Shown here: in pieces, positions 23,591 through 34,621 of the stretch | How the letters are laid out: each line of letters begins with the position of its first letter | Position numbering within the stretch: the stretch's first letter is position 1 | Source: Quercus robur | Taxonomy: Eukaryota; Streptophyta; Magnoliopsida; Fagales; Fagaceae | Reading direction: 5' to 3' | DNA length: 64,000 nt | NCBI RefSeq assembly: GCF_932294415.1 | Contig: NC_065538.1 | Span: 74,687,834-74,751,833, forward strand | The notes under the pieces: model-generated | What the model saw: only the letters and a program-made list of their open reading frames with translations | Told to the model about the DNA's origin: nothing | Database searches by the model: none | Made by a program: the position numbers and the translations under genes

Positions 23591-26500
23591 TTAGTAACTA
23601 AAAGATTTTAGCAAATCAAATGCTTTAAAATTTGAAAATCTTAAAGAACTTATATTAGCACTCATCAATTTGTTTACAAAGCCAATGCTAAATAGATCTA
23701 CAAATTGTATTCTCATATCCTCTGTCATTTGTAAGGTGACAGGACTCTTTTCATTACTATTTGCATCCTTCTATCCTTCAAAAACTTTAAGAAGTGCCAT
23801 GTGGTCACTATATAAGAATGTGTATAAGGTTATACAAAATTCTGTCATTATAATCAACATCCTAAAGCTAATATCCAATCCAAAATTTGCACATAGATTC
23901 TTTAAATTGTATATCAAATTAGAAGGAAGAAATTACATTTAAAAGCCAATTCAATAGAGAGATCTATCACACACAGTGATCAATAGTTTTAAAAAAAAAG
24001 CCTTGTAATGTATCTGCCGTAAAGTGTAATCATAGAAATATGTGCTTATCTAAGAATATTTCCATAACATAATTACCCTTATTTGAATTTGAAGAGGAGT
24101 GTGATCTTTTTGCCACTCAATTATTCAACCACATAAAAAACCATAATCATAATAGCAAAACTGGTCATTGTATTAAAATCCTATTTTCAGCTTCAAACCA
24201 CCTTGCATCCCTAGTCCATCTCTCATTTCTGACCAATTTTTTCAGCATAGTCCAATTCAAAATGTTTTTCTTCTTCTATTCTTTTTATTTTATAAGTACT
24301 CCAATTTTCACTACAGTCCAATTAAACTATAATTAACTCAAAGATCATACGTTGATTACAAAATTGGTTCTACAAATACAAAATTTGTTTTTAAAGCACC
24401 GTAAAAGACAATTCAAGCCAAATGAAACAGTCAAGACTAACACAATAAGAGGCTAGAGCTATTAAAGATGCAATTTAAAAGCTACAAAATTGTACCTGAT
24501 CTGATTCAGGTAATAAAGAAGTTAAAGCATAAAGCTAGTGGTTTATAATCTATACAAAATTATAAATTATAAAGAAGTTAAAGCATAAAGCTAGTACCTG
24601 GCCTTGATACCAATTGTGCTTTCAGTGTTAGATGCTCAGGTCTTTTTGAGAAATTACACTGCCTCTTTTAGGTTTTTAACTTTGATGTAAATCTTTCTTC
24701 TTCTTTTTATTTTATTTATTTATTTATTTATTTTTATAAATAATTACTATAGGATTTTTTTATTTAAAATTATGACATTAGTTTCATGATTATAACCCTT
24801 ATCATCAGGCTAAGATATCAATTAATTTTTTGTTTAGGTAGGAATTGAATTCAAGTTCCTTGTCTAAGGACTAAAAAATTATGAGTTGAATTAATGGGAG
24901 CCCACAACTTTGATCTAAAAGTTATTTCAGAACAATAGAAACTAAAAGACAGAAGAAAAACAGAAGCTTTCTTCTCCATTTTCTGACAGAATTAGGCCCA
25001 TGTAAAGGTTCTTTTGCCTTCTTTAGCTTGGAACAATTTGGTAATCTACCATTAAGGCTGAAGAGCTTACAATTTAGAGACATCCTAACCAAGACCCACC
25101 TATATATCTTCACAAAGAGGCTTGAAAGCTTGAGAAAAACCCCAGCTCTAGCAGCCTCAACACCTAAATTTTCTCCCCTAGTCCCTCTTCACCAGCAAAA
25201 GATAAACATAATAAAAGTTTTTTGTTTTCAATTAAGTCTTTTTGGGCCCCATACCAGCTCCCACTCCAAAATTTTCAAATTCACAAATAATAATAAAAAT
25301 TTCCAACCAAATTCAAAATTATAAAATCTACAAGGCATTCAATAATCAAATAGAAAATAAAAAACTAAATATGAGTTTCTAGCTAGTTATACAACTTCTT
25401 AATTGGATGCTTATATAATAATTCAACCAAAATACTTTGTATTTCAAACAATTGGATGATTTCTCATGTAGTTCAAAATCGTTTTTGTCTTCAAGGATTG
25501 GGTGCATAATTACTTATAAAGAGAAATAGAAAAAAGAAATGAACTTGCCTTTAAAAGTCTTGACAGTCAAACATGTAGCTATTATGATAAAAGGGCCTGG
25601 ATTTTCAGTAAAGAAGCTCTCAACTTGATTTGCAACTGATCTGCAAAGTGTAAGCTTTATTTCATTTCCTCTATTCAATTTTTCCAATGTTACAGTGTAA
25701 ATTCATATAATATAAGTGCATGTATTGGCTTATCAAAAAAAAAAAAAAAAAAAACACATGTATTGAAAATATATATGTATTTATATATATTTATTTATTT
25801 ATTTAAAAGACATACTCTATAGTCATGACATTTATGTTTCTCATCGAGACATTTGATTCCTTGATCATTTTGATTTTTACAAAACCATCTCAAGCAAGGT
25901 GGTTCCAACAATTTTCTTGACTTTCTCATGAATCGAGTTGCTAAGATAGGATGGTATTAGACATCCAATTAAATGAGCAAAAACCCAAAATCAGTGTCAT
26001 TGTCAACATGAATTACCAAGAATTATAAAAACTCACCAAAAAATTAAGATTATTTAAATAGGTAACTGATTTAGTGATATATTCTAAATGCGTTTTTGCT
26101 TATGTTCACTTACAGAGAAATTATAATCAACATTAACAGTTGTAAAGACAAAATAATAAACCAAAACTACATCAAATAGAATGGAATGATGCAAGGAAAG
26201 CCACGCGCATAAAATTGTAGAGATAACAGTTGATGATCAAGAGAGAAATCTGCTCCTGTCAGCACCACTTCAAACACAATTTTTTGAGGCATCAATCAAG
26301 AAATTTGCACTTGAGAAAGAACTCCAATTTCTCCTTTCACTTACAAAGTACAATATGTACCTTCCAAAATGTACATAAGGTTATCAACGTGATATTGAAA
26401 CAGATGTTCTTAATTCTATTACTACAATATTCAAATACCCTACTTGTTTGATCTTAATTCTTCCTTTCTTTTTTAATCTCCTTCATATCATCAAACAATT

Positions 26501-27055
26501 TGATTGTGAGAGCAGGCAACTTACCCTCATAAAAAAAATGAGAACTCTTCCTATATATGTTATTTTCTTCAAGAATTAAAGAGATTAGCATAAAAATTTC
26601 AATGTTTCTATCCAATGAAAAAACAATCACCTGCATCACCATAGTTGCTGCTTTCAACTAACTTCAACTCATGTTTTCCATAGTGACCATTAATTTATAG
26701 AGGCAAAGGAACCCAAATATTAAAAGCAAAAGCCTAAACTAAATCCTCTAATTGATTTAAGAATTCCATTTTGTTTTACGCAGTTACTTTCAGTTATAGT
26801 CTTGCAGCCTTGCAAGTATTTGAATGTATCTTATCTAATCAATGTGTCAGCTGCATCATACCTTGCATGTCCATACGTTCATGTGTTTGAAGACAAAAAT
26901 AATGTTGTTGAGCAATATAATATTCAAATCTGAAAAACTAAACAACACTGTGCTCAAGGGCATTTCTAAAATTTAAACAATGTTAAGCTACACTCTACAA
27001 TTTTCTATTTGTGTTGAAAATTATTTTAAACACTTGGGTCACATGGGCTACAAAA
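23591..27055. other. AT-rich stretch, no gene seen
   Basis: Scattered short ORFs only. A 24-bp direct repeat (AAGAAGTTAAAGCATAAAGC...) occurs at about 24517 and 24571. There are poly(A) at 25735-25754 and TTTA runs near 24714-24735. The ORF-like stretch 25028-25324 has no recognisable domain. Confidence 0.55.
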
Positions 27056-27059
27056 AATC

Positions 27060-27740
27060 TACCCACACCAATTTCGCTAAGGTAGCATAGCATCCTCAAC
27101 ATATAAAATTTAGATTGTGTTGCAACACACAATTTGAACAATGTAATGAATGTCTAACCTCAACGTACTCCACACCAATTTCGCTAAGATTATCAGGAAT
27201 GTTGTGTGATGAAAGCAAGCTGATAACTCCACCAGAGCCAAAAATGTACTCCACACCAATTCAATCAACTCTAGAATACAAAATAGAACTCAATGAAGCT
27301 GTGTTACTCTAAAACTGTGACTTAGAATAGCTAAAAAATTCAATCAATGAAGCTATGTTTCAAACCCATAGCTCAGTTTCCATAAAGAAAAAAAAATTCA
27401 ATGAAGCTGGGGTAAAAAATGAAGCTGTGTTTCTACAGATACACAGCTCCACAGCTAAAAAATTCTACAGATACAAAGAGAAACACAGCTAAAACTACAA
27501 TTCAATCAACTCTAGAATACAAAACAGAAATCAATGAAGCTAGGGTAAAAAATCTTAGAAGGGTTGGCTACATGGGTTTGCTAAACCATGAAGCTGTATT
27601 TTTTTTGCGAAAACTGATATAACTACACTAAAATTCAAAAAAAGTTAAGAAATCCAAACTATTCTAAGTCACAGTCACAACATAAACCATGAAGCTGTAT
27701 TTTTTCTACAAAAACTAATATAAGTACACTAAAATTCAAA
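27060..27740. repeat. Imperfect local repeats
   Basis: CACACCAATTTCGCTAAG recurs at about 27065 and 27172. CAATTCAATCAACTCTAGAA plus AATCAATGAAGCT recurs at about 27257 and 27500. A third pair, AAGCTGTATTTTTT with CACTAAAATTCAAAAAAA, recurs at about 27591 and 27691. These are nested local duplications with no coding content. Confidence 0.6.
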
Positions 27741-28028
27741 AAAAAAAAATTATTTATACATGATAAGTTACAATTCAAATTGAGTTTCATGAGTTCTTTA
27801 AATGTAAAGAGAACACTAAAATAGTTAGAAATTAGATGTACATAGATTATCACAGAGGCAAACGTTACACCAAATGTAACTTCAACTAAGTTTTAATACC
27901 TACCAAATAATTTTAATGTTTACCAAACTTAAGAGTAGCATTATGTACAAGATTAGATCACATAATTATCCAGTAAATTTTCTCTCCAAAAAGAAAATTT
28001 TCAAATAAATTAATGAACAACTATATCA

Positions 28029-29183
28029 TCAGAATAGCTTGCTTGCAAACTCTTCAATGGCCTCCTCCCCATTTCTTGAAGAAGATAATGCAGCAAGATG
28101 CTTGAGTTCTGAAAGACTCCTGCCAAGCTGTAGTGCCACCTTTATCTTAAATAGTTCCCCGTTCTCTCTTCTCTCAACTTCTCTCAAACTTATATTTGAT
28201 TCTATAATCTCTTGCATGAGCCTAAAGAAACCAGCATTGCTCCTATACATCTCAAACACCATCCCAACTTGCCATCCATGCTCCAATGTGTTTACCACGC
28301 TTGCCAAAACTCCTGCAATGACTGCAAGCATCACAGCCCATGCCCCATGAGTAGTGCCCAAAAAACTAGACCCCAAACCCGCAAGGCCAGTCAATAAAGG
28401 GCCAGAAATTGCTAAGATCTTGTTAACTTTCAAGGCTTTTTGACTCAACCTCAAGTACTCAGCCGCATCCTTCCTCTTCAAAACCTCAACAATCTCTCTC
28501 ATTTCCTCTTCCGACTTTCCATCCCAGCCATTCCCATCTATTTCTTCACCAAGTCTCTCTAATCTTCTGTGTCTTTTTGGAGGCCACCACACTGTAGGTT
28601 CCACAGTTTTTGGAAATTTCTCAATCATCGCACCTAGTAAAGGAAGTGGGTATGCCTTATCTAATGCCAAAACTTTCTCCATTGCTTCATTGATCACATC
28701 TATATTAGTCACCTTGTAGAGAGACATAGTTGTTTGCATCTCTCTATAAAGCTGCTTAAATAATCTAGCAGCATTGCGCTGTTCTTCACCTAGTTGTGAA
28801 GGCTGTATCTTGTTCATCACCACCGACATGGCAGTGGCTGATAAATATAGCAGGGTAGAAGATACCTTTAGTGCCACAAGAGGTGCACCAGTGCCTCCAG
28901 TTGTTGCTAGTCCAGCCATGGTTGCAGCAGTCAGAGTTATTGAATTTATAGACGTTAGCAACAGGTGGTTCCAGTTGTCACGTTGTGCTCCAATATTCTT
29001 ATGCATCTCCACTCTATCAGCAACAGCCTCCATGATTGCATAAAACTTAGCAACCACCAATGCTTCCGGAGGACTCATCTTGGTTTTGGGTGCATTGGCT
29101 GTGGCTCTAATACTTCTTCTACAACTACATGGTGAAAATGGACCCGTTGAGTACAAGAATATTGGAGCTTGAAGGATTGACAT
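28029..29183 (-). CDS. At4g22030-like protein (annotated as 'probable F-box protein'), copy 1
   Basis: Single-exon gene, 384 codons from the ATG at 29183; the two upstream codons (GTG AGC) are not a start. The N-terminus is rich in Ser/Arg/Ala (about residues 1-36), which suggests a plastid transit peptide. Two hydrophobic pairs follow, about residues 74-125 and 255-300, separated by a charged segment with KIQPSQLGEEQRNAARLFK and a KAYPLPLLGAMIEKFP motif. The C-terminal part carries NTLEHG.QVGMVFEMYRSN and a REVERRENGELF helix. This order fits the plant family named after At4g22030. The family is labelled F-box, but I see no F-box here and its function is not established. Relative to the paralogue at 58374-59633 this copy lacks 35 codons after about residue 36. 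About 29 other residues differ. No stops or frameshifts. Confidence 0.85.
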   Translation of the reverse strand: MSILQAPIFLYSTGPFSPCSCRRSIRATANAPKTKMSPPEALVVAKFYAIMEAVADRVEMHKNIGAQRDNWNHLLLTSINSITLTAATMAGLATTGGTGAPLVALKVSSTLLYLSATAMSVVMNKIQPSQLGEEQRNAARLFKQLYREMQTTMSLYKVTNIDVINEAMEKVLALDKAYPLPLLGAMIEKFPKTVEPTVWWPPKRHRRLERLGEEIDGNGWDGKSEEEMREIVEVLKRKDAAEYLRLSQKALKVNKILAISGPLLTGLAGLGSSFLGTTHGAWAVMLAVIAGVLASVVNTLEHGWQVGMVFEMYRSNAGFFRLMQEIIESNISLREVERRENGELFKIKVALQLGRSLSELKHLAALSSSRNGEEAIEEFASKLF

Positions 29184-29301
29184 GCTCACAATCTAATAAT
29201 GGTCTTTTATTGAGTTCTTCTCCAGGCTTTGATGGTGTTGTGAATGGTTTTGACTAGCGGATGAATATGGTGAATTGGGGTGGAGTTGTCCTTTGGCCTT
29301 G

Positions 29302-29312
29302 TTATATATAAA
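29302..29312 (-). promoter_or_regulatory. Possible TATA box of the At4g22030-like copy 1
   Basis: The minus strand reads CTTTATATATAA about 120 bp upstream of the ATG at 29183, a normal plant TATA distance for a short leader. The LTR beginning at 29362 lies just upstream and could supply or disturb regulatory sequence. Confidence 0.4.
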
Positions 29313-29361
29313 GATTAAAGAGCACTATACAATTTTTTTCACAACTTGTTAAGATGACAGG

Positions 29362-30670
29362 TGTGGACGACTAAATTTCTAGTTTGAAATAGAGTCAAAG
29401 AAGTAAAAATAGTTTCACAAATGCGAATTTGTTTTGATGAATATGTGGTATAATTCTCTGTGATTACAAAAGAGTGATCTCTTGATTCGATCCCCTTGAA
29501 AGATTTGTTAATTGGAATTGTGGTGATGTGATTTTGATTTGAACACAAGATATCCTTCAATTTGGCTAAGGAATGGATCGAAGATCTTTGAAACGGAATT
29601 ATATTGAATCTCTGACTATGAGCTTGTTAGAAATTCTTTGTTCTTCACGTTCTTCGTGCGTTCTTCGTGCGTTCTTCTTTTTTGAAGGTTTGTGATGGAA
29701 GTTCTTTGGTGCTTTAGAGGCTTAAATTCGTAGAACTTCATTGATTTATGGTTTGTTGAGGTTTCTGGAGGCCTTCGAGCTTGATTCCAGTGAATTTCGA
29801 GATTTAGGAAGATGATTTGGATGATTCCTCTTCGAATGTTCTTCGTATTTGAAGGTTTGTAGTGGAAGTTCTTCGTATTTGAAGGTTTGTAGTGGAAGTT
29901 CTTCGGGGCTTTGGAGACTTGAATCCGTAGAGCTTCACCAATTTGTGGTTTCTTGAAGTTTCTGAAGGCTTTTGGGCTTGATTTCAGCAAACTTTAAGAT
30001 CGAGGCAAGCAGTTTGGATGATTCTGCTACGAATGTTCTTCACATTCGAGGTTGAAGTTCTTGAAGTTCTTGGATGCTTCAGGGCTTGATTCCAGCAGAG
30101 CTTCTATACTTCTAAATCTTCTTTGATGTCTTCTTGGTCCTTCCTAAGATGTCTTGGTGTGTGTAGAAATGCCTTAGGAAGACTTCTATTTATAGGAGCT
30201 TAGGGGGTGGGTGACACGTGGCAAAACTTGATTGGTGACATGTGTCAATCTGATTGGAGGAGATTTCAGACTTTTTCTCCAAGACATGTGGCATCTTTTG
30301 ATTGGCCAAAATGTTTTGATTTTCAAGGTGACACATGTCAACACCCGATTGGATTGCATGCGTCATCGCTTACACGTCAACACCCGATTGGATTGCATGC
30401 GTCATCGCTTACACGTGCCGGGTTGCTTACGTCATCGCTTACACGTGCTGGACTGCTTACGTCATCGCTTACTCGTGCTGGACTGCTTATGTAATCGCTT
30501 ACACGCGCTGATGTGCGATTAGTATTTTGTATGCTTTTCATGTTTTTACCTTAATGAAACTTGGCAAATTTCTCGTAACTGTACATGATGCTTTGTAATT
30601 AGGTATACTTTGTGGACTTGGTAACATGATGTGTTAGCTTGTGATAAGTCAGAAATTTTCCCTCTCTACA
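29362..30670 (-). repeat. LTR (3' LTR) of a degenerate LTR element, expanded relative to its relative at 9761
   Basis: Starts TGTGGACGACTAAATTTC and ends TTTTCCCTCTCTACA, matching the 879-bp solo LTR at 9761-10639 but 430 bp longer. Some of the extra length is tandem duplication: CTTCGTATTTGAAGG/TTTGTAGTGGAAGTT occurs twice at about 29846-29900, and there is a U3-type array at 30340-30515. Flanks do not match each other (ACAGG and AATGC), so it is not a solo LTR. A purine-rich tract (CTCGAGGGAGCATT on the minus strand) immediately inside marks it as the 3' LTR of a minus-strand element extending right. Confidence 0.75.
30340..30515 (-). promoter_or_regulatory. Tandem ACGTCA/CACGTG motifs in the LTR
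   Basis: Five units of about 30-48 bp, each containing GCGTCATCGCTTACACGT or TACGTCATCGCTTAC. On the minus (element) strand these read GTAAGCGATGACG(T/C)A, which combines TGACG cores of the as-1/bZIP-TGA type with CACGTG-like G-box sequence. One unit is decayed (TATGTAATCGC). The solo LTR at 9761 has only two degenerate copies. Confidence 0.55.
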
Positions 30671-31600
30671 AATGCTCCCTCGAGACTTGTTCACGCACAC
30701 AGTTTCGAGTGTGGTGCGAGAATGAGTTTCGAAAAAGGATTTTTACACTTGACTCTTCAAGTGAAATAGTTGAAGGTGGTGAAGCTTTCAACAGGATGAA
30801 GTAATTTCAGAAGAGTAGACCCACCCATATGAAAGGCTTTGATGAGACCGAAAAGGGGTCTGCAAGTATTTGGATGTACTTGCATGACCGAGCCTTCTTA
30901 GCAAAGGTTAAGTTGAAGTAATTTCAAAAGAGTGTTCCATGGTATTTGAAATGAGTCAGTGGGACAAAAAGTCATTTTCAAGTAATTGAATGTACTTGGT
31001 GATTGAATCATATCGGCAGGGATTAAGCTGAGGTAATTTCAGATGAGTATTTTGGGTCATTGGTGGCGATCACAAGGTATAGAAGATGGGGAAGAGGCAA
31101 GGATGTTGGCTGGGTATAGCATGCAGAGCTAAGGGGCTAGCCTCGTGTTTTAAAGAACCCTTGGTGAAGTTATCTCAGAAGAATATACTTTGGATTACGA
31201 AGGGGACATGTGGGAAAGTGGTTAAGTGTGCGTGCGTCATTGTATCGCTCAAGTTAAGTTGAGGTAATTTTAGAAGCTTATGGATTTTTGGTCTACTAGT
31301 GGTGCTTGTAAAGAAGATGGAGATGAAGCAAAGTGAATGGGTGAAACATACAGCACCCCTGTACGTCGGGGACTTTCTGGTGTAGATGTTTCTGGGGAGT
31401 ATACTTTGGAATACGGGACTGATTGCATGTTGAATGAGGTCTGGTGGCAAGTTGTCAAATGTGCCTATGTGGTGGGACCATGCCAACGGAAGTTAAGTTG
31501 AGGTAATTTTAGAAGAGTACTTTCTGAAATACATCAAACATAATTTAAGTTGGAGTAATTCCAAAAAAGTGTGTTCTGAGGTACCAGCAATGATGACCTT
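30671..31600. repeat. Degenerate ~110-bp repeats in the LTR-element interior
   Basis: The motif GTTAAGTTGAGGTAATTTC.GAAGAGTA recurs with decay near 30798, 30907, 31021, 31155, 31251, 31490 and 31540. Sequence between the motifs is only loosely similar. No ORF of substance; no gag or pol motif. Confidence 0.55.
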
Positions 31601-31699
31601 TGGGTCCCACACTGGGGGGAACATGGAATGAGGCTTTGGCGACCATTTACCGACACCAGAGGCTGATTGCTGATGAGCTGGGACCGGGAAGATTGCTAT

Positions 31700-32230
31700 G
31701 AGTGTTGGATGGGAGAAAATTTTTAGGATGCTCTAACACCTTTCATGTTGGGCTTTGTGGAACCTAATTTTGTTTGATCCGGTTTGATGACCCAACCCGA
31801 CCCGAATAATATTGTGTGGTTTTTTAATGAGAAGTTTACTAAGGCTTAGTCCATGGAGCGAAGGCTTGGGCCTCCGGAGTGCTCATGGACAAGCCTCTTA
31901 GGGGTCCGAGGGCAACGCCCTCGTGAAAATTTTTTTGGCCAGTTTAGCCCATTGTGGAACCGCCTTTTGTAATTAGGGTTTTTTAGTGTGGTGTTGTTGC
32001 CGTGTTTTATATAGAGAGAAAATATTGTAGACACAAGTTGTACTCTGTATTCTTCCCTGATAATAGTGAAATCCCTGCAACTCCATGGACGTAGGCAAAT
32101 TGCTGAACCACGTAAATATTGTCTTGTGCATTTGATTGCTTTCTTTGGCGTGTGTTTTCTCTATTTTTTGTTTCTCATAGGTTGGGATTTCGACTTAATT
32201 CCCTTCATTTCATCCCTTAACCAACGAAAC
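31700..32230 (+). repeat. LTR-like tract of a second retroelement
   Basis: Reads like the U3-R-U5 part of a copia LTR. There is a TATA-like TTTTATATAGAGAG at 32003, then a GTAGACACAAGTTGTACTC leader. It is followed by CCATGGACGTAGGCAAATTG and GAACCACGTAAATATTG at 32083-32121, a conserved U5-type string in many plant copia LTRs. Neither boundary nor partner could be found, and no primer site follows. Confidence 0.45.
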
Positions 32231-33212
32231 TTGTTGAAAGATATGAACAAAGTCAGGAGGTCAGCTGAGAGATATGGAGTTCTGGTCTTGCAACAAGTTG
32301 GAAAAGCACAGAAAATGAAAGATGGAGCTAACTTGTGATCTTGGTTTTAGAAACCAGTCAAGTTGCTGTTTGTTCCGAACCTCTGCTTCCGTAGTAAGAC
32401 CAAGGCATTGGAGAGACACTATGAGGTCCTCAAAGCAATTAGGAGGCTTCTTGAGCTTAGAAACAAGCGATTTAGTTGGCCTTAGATCTTCTAGCTAGGT
32501 AGATCTGAGGCTGCACGAGGTCATGATGTGGCTTAGGTTATGTGAAATTTTATGGACAAATGTGGTCATTAAGTGGAGAAACAAAGTTTGTTTGGATCTC
32601 AAAACTACAATGATGTTGTGAAAAGGGTTTCTATTGAATCATGAGAAGGCTAGGTTCAAGCTAATTATGAAGCAATATTGGTTGCTAAGTATTGAGAATG
32701 ATGCAGCTATAGCGAGAAATGGCCGTGAGAAGGAGGATTTGAAAATTTGAAATAAGCAAATCTTCATTTCATGATTCAGTGTGTTTTTCTTGATGAGCTT
32801 CAATGAATCCAAACCTTCTATTTATAGTGGGGAGATGAAGAATGGTAGATGGGTATGTTAGATGAGAATGGCGGATGAGAATTTTATTTTTGGTGAGAAT
32901 GGTAGATTAGAATGGTAGGCATCGAACGAGAATGGTGGATTGAACTAGTAACCTAATGTAATTTCAAGTTTAAGGCACACTTGTGAGAGTTCATCTGTTC
33001 TTTGAAAGGAAAGCCTTTACAAAGTCTGGAGGATAACCTTGAGAGAATTCAAACTAAATGGATGAATCTCAAATTTTGATTTTGGGAGCTTGAGTTTTGG
33101 ACACTGCCAATACTTTGGAGAAGTAGGTCAAATGGGTGTTTTCCAAGTCCTAAACAAATAAATGGATTTCAAAATCAGAATCTTCGTGAAAAATTGAGTG
33201 GGACAAGCTTTG
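32231..33212. other. Non-coding repeat-flanking stretch, no gene seen
   Basis: No ORF with recognisable domains. It ends with a segment (about 33160-33220: AAATGGATTTCAAAATC, GAAAAATTGAGTGGGACA) that recurs at about 34708-34765 and 34850-34905, on the other side of the hAT-like insertion. Confidence 0.5.
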
Positions 33213-33220
33213 CTCAGACA

Positions 33221-34621
33221 TAAGGGTGTGCGCGGTTCGGTCGGTACGGTTTTTTTCCAAATTTATTACTGAACCAATAGAGATCGGTTTTTTCATAGTT
33301 GGAACCGAAGCACACCGCCTAGGGTCAGTTTTTTGCGGTCGGTTTAGTCGGTTTGGTCAGTTTGAAATATTAAAAAAAAAACTGTTTTTTTTAATAATAA
33401 AAAAATTGGGCTTTCAAGCCCAATATCAATATATCAACCTGTTCAAGATTTCAAGTAAATACAAACAATTTTTTTTATTTAGCAAGCCATCAAAAATCTA
33501 GTCTCACATAAACCAGAAGCAAAAGAAAAGTCAAATAAAAAAAAAAAAGTAAAAATGCCCAATAATATTTTTCTACATCCAGCCAACACCCAAAAGCATA
33601 TACATTATTCAATCTCAATATATATCAACTCAATAGAGAGGTAGAACCTAAACAACTAAAATCAGAATGTAATGCAAATAAAATTAATATCGACTTCCAT
33701 GTAAAAATAAATAAATCAATAATTTTTTTGACCAAAGAAATGCTTTACAATGAACATATATCATAACAAATAAACAAAAGCCAATGCCTAATAGGTAGTA
33801 TGGCAGTACCACAGTAGTTCCACTAAGTAGCTCAAAATCCCCAAGTCAAAAAATATAAAAATAAAAATGCAAAAATCCTGAAAAGAAAAATATTGAAAAT
33901 ACTAAGCAATATTTTGAATCATTAGTGATTATAGCTCAAAATCCTTCTCAGTGAATGATTGAAGAGTGATAGCTCTCTCAGTCTCCCTCAAAATCAAATT
34001 GTTGGAAAGAAAAAAAAAGATGTCAGTACTCGTGGACTTAGAGTATAGAGAGAGAGAAGAAACGGATTAATTGTTTGTGACCATGAAACTCACCAACAGT
34101 ATTGCAGCGGACTGGCAGGGGGTGAGCATGAGCAGCATCTTCAGTGTTCCAGCAGCAAGGAGGCGAGAGAGAAAGAGAGAGTTAAAGGATTCTAAGACAA
34201 AAAAAAATGAATTTATACTAGTTGCAGAATCTGAAAACCTAGCATAAAACGCACCATTTTGCTTCTTTTTTTTTTTTTTTTTACACCCCCATACGACAAC
34301 GTTTTATTAATAAAAAAAAAAAAAAAATCAGAACATGTACCAATTACCAAACTTGGAGAGAGAACGAAGAATTTTTTTTGACTGAAAGGGTAGAGGGAGA
34401 ACGAAGAACTGAAGAACGTATAGCTTAGCTGCCCTTAATCGGTTCGATTTGGCATATATCGGTTTCGGATTTCCAGCTCCGACAACTGCACCGCACCGGC
34501 ATCGGAACTACCTTTACGCTCCGATCGCCGGCATCAGCTTCGTTGGTTGGTTGCAGTGGTGGTGCAGGATGATCGGTGCCGGTTGGTTGGATCGGTACCG
34601 GTGACTTTCTACTCACCTCTA
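33221..34621. mobile_element. hAT-like non-autonomous element with 8-bp target duplication
   Basis: Left end TAAGGGTGTGCGCGGTTCGG and reverse-complemented right end TAGAGGTGAGTAG share the TA.GGTG core of hAT termini. Flanking 8-mers are CTCAGACA (33213-33220) and CTCGGACA (34622-34629), one mismatch. Both ends are followed inward by CGGT-rich subterminal sequence (CGGTTCGGTCGGT; CCGGTACCGATCC). No transposase is inside. It lies within ~140-bp repeats that resume on the other side. Confidence 0.65.

Noticed and set aside
24922..25324. Overlapping ORFs on both strands suggesting a gene
   Set aside because: Neither frame shows a domain, splice context or codon bias; likely remnant or chance.
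29616..29990. 124-codon minus-strand ORF with internal repeats
   Set aside because: It lies wholly inside the LTR at 29362-30670 and its peptide repeats follow from the local tandem DNA duplication.
29362..30670. Solo LTR reading of this repeat
   Set aside because: Flanking pentamers ACAGG and AATGC do not match, and a purine tract with interior sequence follows, so it is the 3' LTR of a truncated element.
32066..32338. 90-codon ORF after the LTR-like tract
   Set aside because: It begins inside a U5-like LTR sequence, has one hydrophobic stretch by composition, and resembles no family I know.
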